A DNA stretch of 64,000 nt from Butyrivibrio sp. AE3004 (GTDB lineage Bacteria > Bacillota > Clostridia > Lachnospirales > Lachnospiraceae), in NCBI RefSeq assembly GCF_000703165.1, contig NZ_JNLQ01000002.1, positions 186,001 through 250,000 of the forward strand, given 5' to 3'. The notes beneath the pieces are model-generated. The model searched no databases. It saw only the letters and a program-made list of their open reading frames with translations, and was not told the DNA's origin. The translations under genes were made by a program, and so were the position numbers. How positions within the stretch are numbered: the stretch's first letter is position 1; every line of letters starts with the position of its first letter. Shown in pieces: positions 33,856 to 42,155 of the stretch.

Positions 33856-35775
33856 ATGGGGACAGTTTTTATTAAAATTCTTGAGATGAGCATAACAGCC
33901 TCATTTCTCATGATAGCAGTTATTCTTTTGAGGTTTCCTTTAAAGAAGGCACCTAAGTGGTTTATGGGTGTGCTTTGGGCTATTGTAGCATTAAAGCTCA
34001 TCATGCCTTTTCAGGTTGAATCACAGTTTGGGATTTTCCCGGATGTGAATGGGGCAGTAGAATCTCTTTTGCTTGGAAATAACAAAGATGAAGAAGTGCC
34101 TGAGGTTACTTATCATGACTACACTCCGGCTTCTGAAGTGGGAGCTGCGTCTATAGGTGGCGATAATATGATAGTGCCTTCTGATGCAGAGTATGACTAT
34201 CTGCCAAATGAACAGATCATAGCCACCAGCGCAAATAGTGGAGCGCTGGAGGTTTTGTCTGTAAGAAGTGAAATTCTTGCATGGCTTTGGATGGTATGGA
34301 TTATCGGCGTTTTTGCAGTGGCTTTATATGCAGTTGTGAGCTTTATTTCAATTAAAAAAGATATAAATGTTTCTATTAAACTTGGTAAGAACAATGAGTG
34401 TGGGGATGGTGCAAAAGCAGCAGGGAAAGCACATGATGATGTTTTCGTGTGTGATGCTATAGATACTCCCTTTATTCTTGGATTTATAAAGCCTGCAATT
34501 TATCTGCCTTCAGGTCTTGATGAGGAGACTGTCGGTAATGTGCTTTTACATGAGAGAGCGCATATTGCAAGGTATGACCACATTAGAAAGCTTATAGGCT
34601 TTATTCTTCTTGGAATTCACTGGTTTAATCCTCTTGTGTGGATTTCCTTTACACTGTTTTGTAAGGACATTGAACTTTCCTGCGACGAGCGCGTGATAAA
34701 GAATATGTCACTTGAAGAGAAGAAGTCCTATGCTACATCACTCTTAAATTGCAGTACACATAGAAGATATGCCCTCACATATTCACTTGCTTTTGGAGAG
34801 GTGGGAGTAAAAACAAGAATTAAACAGATATTCAATTATAGAAAGCCTTCCTTCTGGCTTATCACAATGTTGATCGCGGTAAGCGTTGCTCTCTATGGAT
34901 GCTTCTTTACAAGTGCTTCTGGTGGAAATGAAAAGAGTGATGATTACTCTGAAAGAGCGGCGTATGATGAACTGCTTTCTAACTGGATTAATGACTTCGA
35001 AGACAGGAATGGGGATGCAATTGTTTCTAATTCAAATGAGAAGGCAATGCAGAATCTGATGGACGAGGAGCTTTTGTTTTTTGATGCGGATGGATCCATA
35101 TCCTTTGGATATTCAAGCCCATGGCCCAGTATGTTTGGAAGTGAGGAAATTCCCAATAAAACAATAATCGTTACAGATGATTATAATAAGGCAGAGGTGC
35201 ACTACTATGCTGCAGATTCAGAGCCTCACGTATATGTATGGCAGGAGACTTTGGAATTTGCCAAGGACAGAGAAGGTGTAGTAATGGTGGACTCCGAGGA
35301 GATGAACTTCTGCGAAAATATCGAATCAGTAAAGGATTTTAACAAAGCTTATTGCGAGCATCCTGAGGATTTCAATGCTGTTAATTACACTAAGAACGGC
35401 CTTGGTGAAATCCTTAACGGAATCGCAAAGCAGGATACAAACGGATACTACAGTAAGTTGTTTGATCCCAGTGCTTCTGCAAGATATCTTCTCAACCTTT
35501 CAGATGATGAAACAAAAGTTAAGATTGAGATTCAAGAGGAGACAGAACAAGGAGTTGTCATTAATCTGCTTTTCCCTGATGGTGCTTTCTATGAAAGCTA
35601 CGTCATGGTTCAACCTTGGGGCAGTGATGGCATCTATGTTCCTGTAATTACCGGTGGTTATGATTTAGGAGAGGAAGATGAACTTGAAAACCACCCTGTA
35701 GAAGATGATACTGATAATAATGATGTAACAGAGCATATTATAGAACTTGAAGAACATGATGCTATGGATCCTTGA
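33856..35775 (+). CDS. BlaR1/MecR1-type M56 sensor metallopeptidase
   Basis: A 639-residue membrane protein. N-terminal TM segments surround the cytoplasmic zinc protease domain; the M56 motif is LLHERAHIARYDH (HExxH-like HERAH, about residues 232-236), with GIHWFNPLVW and ELSCDERV following. After the last TM (about 335-355) is an external region of about 280 acidic residues, not a penicillin-binding domain, so the signal is unlikely to be a beta-lactam. No beta-lactamase gene is nearby. The start is the ATG at 33856, after GGAGGG. Confidence 0.85.
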   Translation: MGTVFIKILEMSITASFLMIAVILLRFPLKKAPKWFMGVLWAIVALKLIMPFQVESQFGIFPDVNGAVESLLLGNNKDEEVPEVTYHDYTPASEVGAASIGGDNMIVPSDAEYDYLPNEQIIATSANSGALEVLSVRSEILAWLWMVWIIGVFAVALYAVVSFISIKKDINVSIKLGKNNECGDGAKAAGKAHDDVFVCDAIDTPFILGFIKPAIYLPSGLDEETVGNVLLHERAHIARYDHIRKLIGFILLGIHWFNPLVWISFTLFCKDIELSCDERVIKNMSLEEKKSYATSLLNCSTHRRYALTYSLAFGEVGVKTRIKQIFNYRKPSFWLITMLIAVSVALYGCFFTSASGGNEKSDDYSERAAYDELLSNWINDFEDRNGDAIVSNSNEKAMQNLMDEELLFFDADGSISFGYSSPWPSMFGSEEIPNKTIIVTDDYNKAEVHYYAADSEPHVYVWQETLEFAKDREGVVMVDSEEMNFCENIESVKDFNKAYCEHPEDFNAVNYTKNGLGEILNGIAKQDTNGYYSKLFDPSASARYLLNLSDDETKVKIEIQEETEQGVVINLLFPDGAFYESYVMVQPWGSDGIYVPVITGGYDLGEEDELENHPVEDDTDNNDVTEHIIELEEHDAMDP

Positions 35776-36354
35776 GCATCTAATGGGCGTAGATGTGATA
35801 TAGAAGCAGATAATGCAATTCTAAGTGACATTGCAAATTACAGGGACAAATATGATGGATGGTATCGTGTATCGCCTCCGGGTAAGATAACAGAATGCAC
35901 AGCCTGCCCCAAATATAAAGGTTGCTTAACGGATTTAGTTTGTCATACTTCGCCCGTGGAAAGTGCCATTAAGATACTGGAATGCGGTAGCCTTCTTTCA
36001 CCGGTGCGTGCACGCAATATGACAGCTTTGCAGTTACAAAAAGAAAGCAGAAATGCTGCAAAGGATCTGAGTACTGGTTTTACACCCGGAGTGCGATTCT
36101 TTTTCAGATATGAGGAGCTAATCAGGCATCCTGATGCAACTTTTGAGGGGGTTCTTCCTCTAAAGGTCAAAAATGAAGTTGCATTAAAGGATTGGGTATA
36201 TGCTATTGTGGCACTTTCCGAATATAGAGGGGAGCTTGCACCACATGTTCTGGATGAATTAACTGGTAAAATGTATTTTATAGACCACGACTGTGAAGAT
36301 ATATGGGCATGGTCTGAAAAGGTCTATGAATTTGTCAGAACACTGACAGATTGA
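35776..36354 (+). pseudogene. conserved hypothetical protein lacking its 5' end
   Basis: The frame is open directly after the M56 stop codon and encodes about 190 residues: a Cys cluster (ECTACPKYKGC), then HTSPVESAIKILECGSLLSPVRA and GFTPGVRFFFRYEELIRHPDATF to the stop. No in-frame ATG and no ribosome site are found; the GTG at 35956 is poor. The segment NAAKDLSTGFTPG looks as if an internal stretch is missing compared with relatives I recall. It is probably a 5'-deleted gene of unknown function. Confidence 0.45.
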
Positions 36355-36370
36355 GAGGAGTTTGTTGCAT

Positions 36371-36754
36371 ATGAAAATTCTTTTTATTGGTAATAGCCAT
36401 ACATATATGAATGATATGCCGTAGCTTACCAGGGAAATGATAGAGAGTGCTACGGGCGAGAACTGCGAAGTATTCATGCTGGCATATTCGGCCAGATCAC
36501 TAAAATGGCATATGGGAGAGGAATACTTTTCAGAACGGTTTAATATACTTCATGGCAAATATGACTACTGCATTATCCAGGAACAAGCTCATCCCATGAC
36601 GGAAGAATCTGACACAATTACTTATGCAGGAAGAATAATTGAACTCTGTGACTGCGCTTCTGGCATTTGTGCTGCAGCATATGTTCAGGATCGGGAAGAT
36701 TGTCCTAGGAATATGGGGCTGTATAGCTGTGGGGATCATTTGCTATCTCTTTAG
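36371..36754 (+). pseudogene. SGNH/DUF4886-like hydrolase with early stop
   Basis: MKILFIGNSHTYMNDMP, an SGNH block I motif (GNSH), is followed by an in-frame TAG at 36422-36424. The sequence then continues in frame (LTREMIESATGENCEVFML...YDYCIIQEQAHP) for about 75 family-like residues before losing similarity. Both a nonsense mutation and a 3' disruption are present, so it is inactive. GAGAGGAG precedes the ATG. Confidence 0.7.
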
Positions 36755-36762
36755 GGACAGCA

Positions 36763-36834
36763 GCCCATATAATGGGAGCCTTTTACCAGGCTGAAGTAAA
36801 TCATGATATGGCTTATGGGGCGTGCGAGGCATGA
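36763..36834 (+). pseudogene. RepA/DUF6017 C-terminal remnant
   Basis: The codons read AHIMGAFYQAEVNHDMAYGACEA before the stop, matching the end of the initiator at 22646 (PTTMGSYYQSEVSHDQACRAM). It shows that a second replication initiator was once here and was deleted up to its last 24 codons. Confidence 0.7.
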
Positions 36835-36877
36835 TATAATTTAAAGAGTGAAATTGAACAAAGGAGCATATGCTGAT

Positions 36878-37234
36878 ATGAATCTCTTTGAATATATGGC
36901 TGAGGGCAGAAAAGAAAAAGAAGCGCCTTTAGCTGCAAGAATGCGTCCACAGACACTTGATGAAGTTGTGGGACAGGAAGATATAATAGGTGAAGACAAG
37001 CTGCTTTATCGTGCTATCAAGGCAGACAGACTTAGTTCGATAATCCTGTATGGACCTCCCGGGGTAGGAAAGACAACCCTTGCAAAAGTGATTGCCAATA
37101 CTACCTCGGCAGACTTCCATCAGGTCAATGCTACGATAGCCGGTAAAAAAGATATGGAGTCTGTAGTTGAAACAGCCAAGAACAATCTGGGTGGATACGG
37201 AAGAAAGACAATACTTTTCATAGATGAGATAAGA
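36878..37234 (+). pseudogene. rarA: RarA (MgsA) N-terminal fragment
   Basis: About 118 residues of the replication-associated recombination ATPase RarA: PLAARMRPQTLDEVVGQEDI, Walker A GPPGVGKTT, sensor region and Walker B ILFIDEI. RarA is normally about 420-440 residues. At FIDEI the sequence runs into a transporter fragment. The ATG at 36878 follows AAGGAGC. Presumably an intact rarA exists elsewhere in the genome. Confidence 0.85.
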
Positions 37235-37584
37235 TAGGAATTGAAGGAGTTGATTCTAATCTGGCTACGGCCATTCGAACTGTGGTAGTGGTAGGAATAG
37301 CTTGGATTATGGTTTTTATAACTCATGCACAGAACGGTTTATCAACGATCGGTAAAAGAAGCTGGATATTTCTTATTCTTTCAGGTTTAGCTACGGGTGC
37401 TTCGTGGTTATGTTATTACAAAGCATTGCAGATGGGAGAAGCTTCCAAAGTAGTGCCTATAGACAAGCTCAGTGTGGTGATTACGCTGGTGCTTGCATTC
37501 GTGTTCCTGCATGAACAGTTTACAGTAAAATGAATCTTAGGATGTATCTTGATTGGAGTCGGAACATTGCTGATGGTAGTATAA
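37231..37584 (+). pseudogene. EamA-family transporter fragment (copy of 47078 gene)
   Basis: From KIGIEGVDSNLATAI the frame encodes residues about 28 to the end of the EamA-type protein at 47078, with four visible residue changes and a TGA at 37531 replacing a Ser codon. The 5' end is replaced by RarA. It is a partial degraded duplicate of the intact gene 9.8 kb downstream. Confidence 0.85.
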
Positions 37585-37586
37585 TA

Positions 37587-37620
37587 TTTCAGGATAATCC
37601 AAAAAACTACAAATCGGTTT
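37587..37620. repeat. boundary motif TTTCAGGATAAT...ACAAATCGG
   Basis: TTTCAGGATAAT, 10 bases, ACAAATCGGTTTT, just after the EamA copy and before the VOC gene. Same motif as at 26082 and 48306. Confidence 0.5.
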
Positions 37621-37645
37621 TTCTGGTTAAAACAGGAGGCGCCTC

Positions 37646-38023
37646 ATGAAATTAAATCGCATTCATCATATTGCGGTGATTTGTTCCGACAAAGACACTG
37701 CTCTGAACTTTTACCATAATAAGCTTGGCTTTCGAATTCTGCGAGAGAACTATAGACCGGAACGGGATGATTGGAAGATTGACCTTAAGCTCGATGACAG
37801 CGAAATTGAACTTTTTATTATGAAGGATCATCCACTCCGTCCTTCTCCCGAAGCTTACGGATTGCGTCATCTTGCTTTCCGTGTAGATAGTGTAGATGAG
37901 ACCGTCGCAGAATTGGAGTCTATGGGTATCCCTTGTGAACCGATACGACGGGATGCTTTCACGGGTGAAAAAATGACGTTTTTCCGTGACCCGGACGGGC
38001 TTCCTTTGGAAATACATGAGTAA
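37646..38023 (+). CDS. VOC-family (glyoxalase-like) metalloprotein
   Basis: A 125-residue protein of the vicinal oxygen chelate superfamily, with two beta-alpha-beta-beta-beta units. Metal-ligand positions fit: His near the start (IHHIAVI), Glu (IELFIM), His in the second unit (LRHLAFRV) and Glu near the end (PLEIHE). It resembles the GloA2/YaeR-type subgroup. AGGAGGC precedes the ATG. Substrate unknown. It opens the run of small unrelated genes. Confidence 0.85.
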   Translation: MKLNRIHHIAVICSDKDTALNFYHNKLGFRILRENYRPERDDWKIDLKLDDSEIELFIMKDHPLRPSPEAYGLRHLAFRVDSVDETVAELESMGIPCEPIRRDAFTGEKMTFFRDPDGLPLEIHE

Positions 38024-38090
38024 ACTACTTGTGACAAATGAGATTGGTCTGGCTGAAGTGTTAGCAAGTTCTCCCGGAAAACAATGCAGA

Positions 38091-38110
38091 ACGACAAATC
38101 GGGATTTTAG
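38091..38110. repeat. boundary motif ACAAATCGGGATT
   Basis: CGACAAATCGGGATTTTAGG between the VOC and DUF3795 genes, matching the second half of the motif at 26082. A related GACAAATGAGATTGG lies at 38032. Confidence 0.45.
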
Positions 38111-38119
38111 GAGCGCGTG

Positions 38120-38380
38120 ATGAATACCCAAATAGCCTACTGCGGAGTTAACTGCTTTGCATGTTCTGATTACATTAACAAAATCTGTCCTTCCTGCAAG
38201 CATACACAGTGGACGGAAGAAGATATATGTATGCCTGTTAAGTGTTGCAAAGAAAAAGAGATCGATTTCTGCGCATTTTGCAATAACTTTCCGTGTGATG
38301 ATATGGCAGATTTTTATGAGGAGTCAAAAAGTCACAAAGAAGCATATCACAGAATGGTATCGATGAATGCGGACCGCTAA
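38120..38380 (+). CDS. DUF3795 cysteine-rich protein
   Basis: An 86-residue protein with the DUF3795 pattern: AYCGVNCFACSDY, CPSCKHTQWTEEDICMPVKCC and FCAFCNNFPCDDM. The dozen cysteines suggest metal or Fe-S binding. The start is the ATG at 38120 (GTG at 38117 is also possible), after AGGAGC. Physiological role not known for the family. Confidence 0.8.
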   Translation: MNTQIAYCGVNCFACSDYINKICPSCKHTQWTEEDICMPVKCCKEKEIDFCAFCNNFPCDDMADFYEESKSHKEAYHRMVSMNADR

Positions 38381-38426
38381 CCCGACAACTTCAAATTTGT
38401 ATGGTTAAGGACAGGAGGAAAAAGTG

Positions 38427-39029
38427 ATGAAGATTGACGCAAGTTCAATGGAATGGATTAGAAAACCGAAATCATGTCGGGTCACAAAGGATAAGGTTGA
38501 AATCATGACCGAACCTCATACTGATCTATGGCAGAGGACCTATTATCACTTCAGAAATGACAATGCCCCTGTCTTGCAAATGAAAACAATAGACCAATTT
38601 TTCTCGTTTGTGGTACGGACAGAGTTTGATTCCAAGGTACGCTATGATCAGAGTGGGGTAATCATGTACTTGGATAGTGACAATTGGCTTAAGGCTGCTA
38701 TGGAATATGAAAATGAAAAGATTCAGAGATTAGGAAGTGTTGTCACAAATAATGGCTATTCTGATTGGGCATCTACAGATGTTGACGCCGCAATAAAGTC
38801 TGTATGGTTTCGTCTAAGTCGCAGGGAAGATGATTTCTGTGTAGAAAATTCTTTTGATGGAATAGATTTTAAACAGATGAGGATATGTCATATGTTCAAT
38901 GCTCCAAAGGAAATTCGTTTCGGCATCTATGCATGCAGCGCCGAGGAGTCATCTTTTTTGGCTGCTTTTACAGATATGGAAATCACTGAATGCGCATGGA
39001 AGGCGCATGATGGTCAGCAACCAGATTAG
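38427..39029 (+). CDS. DUF1349 concanavalin-like protein
   Basis: A 200-residue protein of the DUF1349 family, predicted to have a lectin/glucanase-like beta sandwich (FFSFVVRTEFDSKVRYDQSGVIMYLDSDNWLKAAMEYEN, ...RFGIYACS). No secretion signal. AGGAGGAAAAAGTG precedes the ATG. Unknown ligand. A free-standing gene in the cassette-like region. Confidence 0.8.
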   Translation: MKIDASSMEWIRKPKSCRVTKDKVEIMTEPHTDLWQRTYYHFRNDNAPVLQMKTIDQFFSFVVRTEFDSKVRYDQSGVIMYLDSDNWLKAAMEYENEKIQRLGSVVTNNGYSDWASTDVDAAIKSVWFRLSRREDDFCVENSFDGIDFKQMRICHMFNAPKEIRFGIYACSAEESSFLAAFTDMEITECAWKAHDGQQPD

Positions 39030-39161
39030 AAGTATTACAATATGGTGTATTCCTGTTGAGGTGACAAGTTAAACCGGAAGTTAATCGCACAAATTCAAGT
39101 TTTGTTTCATGTTTTTATTAATGAATATTGCTTATAATGTTGCTATAAAGGAGTTTGAAAA

Positions 39162-39629
39162 ATGGATTTAAAGAAAATTGGTGCTTTTATAGCAGCATGT
39201 AGAAAGCGACATAAACTAACACAACTTGAACTAGCAGAAGAACTTGGTGTAACAGATCGTTCAGTTTCAAATTGGGAAAATGGAATATGCTTACCCGATG
39301 CTAGTTTGTATAGGCAGTTATGTGATATATTACAGATTTCAATCAACGAATTGTTCGCCGGTGAATACCTTTGCGAAGAAAACTATAAGAAAGCAGCTGA
39401 TGACAACCTGCTGTGTTTATTAGAACATAGACTGTACGAAATGTCTCCTACAGATATAAATTTTGATGATTTTCAGAATGCATTAAGAAGAATATCTGAG
39501 GCTACCACGCTGCTGAAAAGATTCGATGATAAGCAAGAAGCTGTATCCTATTTAGTGAACGAGACAGGATTATCATTTGATGAATGTGACAAGGCTTATG
39601 ATTATTACATGGAAATGTTTTCTTTTTAA
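39162..39629 (+). CDS. XRE-family regulator
   Basis: A 155-residue protein with an N-terminal helix-turn-helix (IGAFIAACRKRHKLTQLELAEELGVTDRSVSNWENGICLPDASL) and a C-terminal helical part of unknown role (about 85-155). A TATAAT box at 39133-39138 and AAAGGAG upstream show it has its own promoter, unlike most genes around it. Confidence 0.8.
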   Translation: MDLKKIGAFIAACRKRHKLTQLELAEELGVTDRSVSNWENGICLPDASLYRQLCDILQISINELFAGEYLCEENYKKAADDNLLCLLEHRLYEMSPTDINFDDFQNALRRISEATTLLKRFDDKQEAVSYLVNETGLSFDECDKAYDYYMEMFSF

Positions 39630-39650
39630 TTTTTTAATATAAATGAGTAT

Positions 39651-39666
39651 GACAAATCGGAGATTG
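39651..39666. repeat. boundary motif GACAAATCGGAGATT
   Basis: Between the XRE and DUF4256 genes. The second DUF4256 copy has GACAAATCGCGGATT at the same distance (48327). Confidence 0.45.
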
Positions 39667-39678
39667 GAGGGGGAAACT

Positions 39679-40200
39679 ATGTTAGAAATATTAAAAGCGA
39701 GGTTTCAGGTTAATAAGAATCTTCATATGGAACTGAGTTGGCTTGACGTGGAGAAACGTTTGCTTGAGCATCAGGGCTCCATGGATGTTTTGAGAAGGAT
39801 GGAGGAGAGCGGCGGAGAACCGGATACCATCGGCTATGACGAAAAGACGGGAAAGCTAATTTTCTGCGACTGCGCAAAGGAATCCCCTTCTGGGCGCAGA
39901 AACCTGTGCTATGACGAAAAGGCATTACAGGGGCGTGCTAAAAACCCGCCGTCAGGCAGCGCCGAATGGAAAGCAAAAGAAATCGGCGTTTTGATCATGA
40001 AGGAGGAACTCTATCGCCGACTGCAAAGTCTCGGGGAATTTGATTTGAAAACGTCAAGTTGGATCACTACGCCGGATGATATTCGCGACAAGGGCGGTGC
40101 ATTGTTCTGCGAACGACGTTACGGAAGGGTTTTCACATTCCATAACGGGGCGGATTCGTACTATTCCGTGCGCGGGTTCAGAGGTTATACGTTTATATAA
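39679..40200 (+). CDS. DUF4256 protein, copy A
   Basis: A 173-residue cytoplasmic protein of the DUF4256 family (ILKARF...HMELSWLDVEKRLLEHQGSMDVLRRMEESGGEPDTIG...YYSVRGFRG). It differs from copy B at 48353 at only seven residues by eye. GGAGGGGG precedes the ATG. Function of the family is not known. Its flanking boundary motifs are duplicated together with it. Confidence 0.85.
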   Translation: MLEILKARFQVNKNLHMELSWLDVEKRLLEHQGSMDVLRRMEESGGEPDTIGYDEKTGKLIFCDCAKESPSGRRNLCYDEKALQGRAKNPPSGSAEWKAKEIGVLIMKEELYRRLQSLGEFDLKTSSWITTPDDIRDKGGALFCERRYGRVFTFHNGADSYYSVRGFRGYTFI

Positions 40201-40236
40201 ATTCAAGTTTGTCGGGATGTCTATAAATCGAGATTT
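40201..40236. repeat. boundary motif TTCAAGTTTGTCGGGATG...AAATCGAGATTTGAA
   Basis: Directly after the DUF4256 copy A stop. The ends TTCAA and TTGAA pair as an imperfect inverted repeat. The left half recurs after copy B (48876) and near 46970 (CCAAGTATGTCGGGATG). Confidence 0.5.
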
Positions 40237-40250
40237 GAAGAGGTGAAGCC

Positions 40251-40658
40251 ATGGCATGGAAATGTCCGAAATGCGGCAGAGAGTTCAGCAGACAAAACCA
40301 GGACCATTACTGTGTGAAACCGCAGAATATTGATGAATACATTGCTGCCCAGGATGAGAAATATAAGCCCAGATTAATGGAGATCCGGGAGATCCTTCGT
40401 GATGCACTGCCGGACGCGGAGGAACGGATTTCCTGGTCGATGCCCACTTATTGGAAAGGTCGTAATATCATTCATTTCGCAGCATCAAAGAAACATCTGG
40501 GCATTTATCCCGGTGATGAGGCTACAGCTGTATTTACGGAGGAACTCTCCGATTATGATGTAAGCAAGGGCACGATACGGATCCCCTATGATCAGCCTTT
40601 ACCGGAAGCACTGATCATAAGGATCGCAAAATGGTGCTTTGAGAACTATTCCAAATAA
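40251..40658 (+). CDS. DUF1801 (YdhG-like) protein with zinc-finger N-terminus
   Basis: A 135-residue protein. CPKCGREFSRQNQDHYC (residues 5-21) is a C2HC-type finger; the rest (IDEYIAAQ...MEIREILRDALPDAEERISWSMPTYWKGRNIIHFAASKKHLGIYPG) is a standard DUF1801 domain. It follows AGAGGTG. Cytoplasmic; function of DUF1801 is not established. Confidence 0.85.
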   Translation: MAWKCPKCGREFSRQNQDHYCVKPQNIDEYIAAQDEKYKPRLMEIREILRDALPDAEERISWSMPTYWKGRNIIHFAASKKHLGIYPGDEATAVFTEELSDYDVSKGTIRIPYDQPLPEALIIRIAKWCFENYSK

Positions 40659-40672
40659 GGTGTAAAGATGGT

Positions 40673-40920
40673 ATGAAGAACGCAATAGAGTTCCGTTGTA
40701 TTCGGGAAAACGAACTCGGCCTTCTCAAAGACTTTTTATATGAAGCCATATTCATTCCGGAAGGTGTGGAGCCGCCTTCGAGAGATATTGTAGAGAAACC
40801 GGAACTGCGCGTATACACTGATGGTTTCGGTACAAAGTCTGGAGACAACTGCCTCGTCGCGATCCACGACGGAAAAATAGTTGGGGCTGTCTGGACGAGG
40901 ATCATGAATGATTACGGCCA
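40673..40920 (+). pseudogene. GNAT acetyltransferase N-terminal fragment
   Basis: About 83 residues of a GNAT-type protein (IEFRCIRENELGLLKDFLYEAIF...NCLVAIHDGKIVGAVWTRIMNDYGH). The acetyl-CoA binding part that should follow is missing: at 40920 the sequence becomes the end of a sigma-factor gene in another frame. The leftover frame stops at 41053 after unrelated residues. Confidence 0.75.
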
Positions 40921-41082
40921 TTGGACAAGCTTCCTCCTGCACAAAAGCGTAGATGTATTCTGTATTTTTATCATGGCCTTTCTGAAAAAGAAATCGCTAA
41001 AGCTGAGGGTGTATCACAGCAGATGGTTTCCCTTTCGCTTGATGGAGCTCTGAAAAAACTTAAGAAGTACCTGAAGCTTTAA
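40921..41082 (+). pseudogene. sigma-70 region 4 fragment of a mobile element
   Basis: The frame encodes LDKLPPAQKRRCILYFYHG, then LSEKEIAKAEGVSQQMVSLS and ends LKKLKKYLKL: a sigma region 4 HTH like the sigma factors of Tn916-type elements. The rest of the gene upstream is absent. Confidence 0.75.
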
Positions 41083-41230
41083 TATGCTATTTACAATGGG
41101 TGTGCATGTTCCAGGCAGTCTGGGATATGCATGCCTTAAATAGGTAAAAGTAAGTTTTTGTAATGATAGCAATGGTGTAAAATGGTAGAGATATATTTTG
41201 TTAAAGAATAATTGTTGGCGGAGGAAAAAA

Positions 41231-41602
41231 GTGAAGTTCTTGAAGTGGTTAAATCTAATTCCCCTTGTAATGTTTGTGATTAGGGATATGCTCGGAATAG
41301 CTGATATTAATCCTATATGGATGATAGTTATTGCGGCATTTGTCATAATGAATGTTTTTATGGCTAAAAGCATGAAGGAGTATCTCCTGTCATCGTTGTT
41401 ATTGCTGATATCATGCGTTGCTGGAATGATACTTAGTACATATTATTACTACTATTTTATTAGTTCTGATTTTGAAACGCCTATTGTAGGTGCTTTCATT
41501 GCGATGGTCTATGGAATATTTGTGCTTGTGCTGGCGGGAGTCGGTACAGCTGTCTTTGCCATCAGGAACAGAAAAGAGGCAGTGAAAAATGGAGATATTT
41601 GA
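41231..41602 (+). CDS. small three- to four-TM membrane protein
   Basis: A 123-residue protein with hydrophobic segments at about 8-24, 31-48, 55-76 and 85-110. GTG start at 41231 after CGGAGG. It overlaps the NUDIX gene by 14 bases, so the two are coupled. No family recognised. Confidence 0.55.
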   Translation: MKFLKWLNLIPLVMFVIRDMLGIADINPIWMIVIAAFVIMNVFMAKSMKEYLLSSLLLLISCVAGMILSTYYYYYFISSDFETPIVGAFIAMVYGIFVLVLAGVGTAVFAIRNRKEAVKNGDI

Positions 41603-42155
41603 TATAACTGACGATAACGGCTTTCCGACCGGGGAGACTGTAAGCAGAAGTGATGCACATGACAATGGTATTCCTCACAGGACTGCTCATATATGGATCG
41701 TGAGAAAAGAGGGAGATAAGTATCAGGTCCTTCTTCAGAAGAGAAGTGCTGAAAAAGAGTCTTTTCCCGGGATGTACGATACTTCATCAGCGGGACATAT
41801 CCAGGCTGGCGACGAACCACTGGAGTCTGCACAGAGAGAACTGTTTGAGGAGCTTGGAATAAAAACGCTGGCCGGAGATCTTACTTTTGCCGGGAAGTTT
41901 CATATTAAGTATGAGATGGAATTCCATGGAAAAATGTTCAAGGACAATGAAGTTGCTTTTGTTTATGTGTATGAAAAGCCGGTGGATACATCTAAGCTGA
42001 AGCTTCAGACAGAGGAAGTGGAAGAAGTCAAGTGGTTTGATATCGATAAAGTCCATGAGGGATGCATACACAGGGATGGCACGTTTTGTGTTCCGATGGA
42101 AGGGCTTGAGACAGTAATGAAGTATCTTAAGGAAAAAGAAGAGAGACTAAGATGA
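41589..42155 (+). CDS. NUDIX hydrolase (IDI-like subgroup)
   Basis: A 188-residue NUDIX protein. The Nudix box is GHIQAGDEPLESAQRELFEELGI (about residues 74-96), with the metal-binding glutamates REL-FEE. The N-terminal EIFDITDDNGFPTGETVSR and RTAHIWIV resemble the YfcD/isopentenyl-diphosphate isomerase-like group, which hydrolyse nucleoside or other diphosphates. It overlaps the lipoprotein start as ATGA. Exact substrate unknown. Confidence 0.88.
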   Translation: MEIFDITDDNGFPTGETVSRSDAHDNGIPHRTAHIWIVRKEGDKYQVLLQKRSAEKESFPGMYDTSSAGHIQAGDEPLESAQRELFEELGIKTLAGDLTFAGKFHIKYEMEFHGKMFKDNEVAFVYVYEKPVDTSKLKLQTEEVEEVKWFDIDKVHEGCIHRDGTFCVPMEGLETVMKYLKEKEERLR

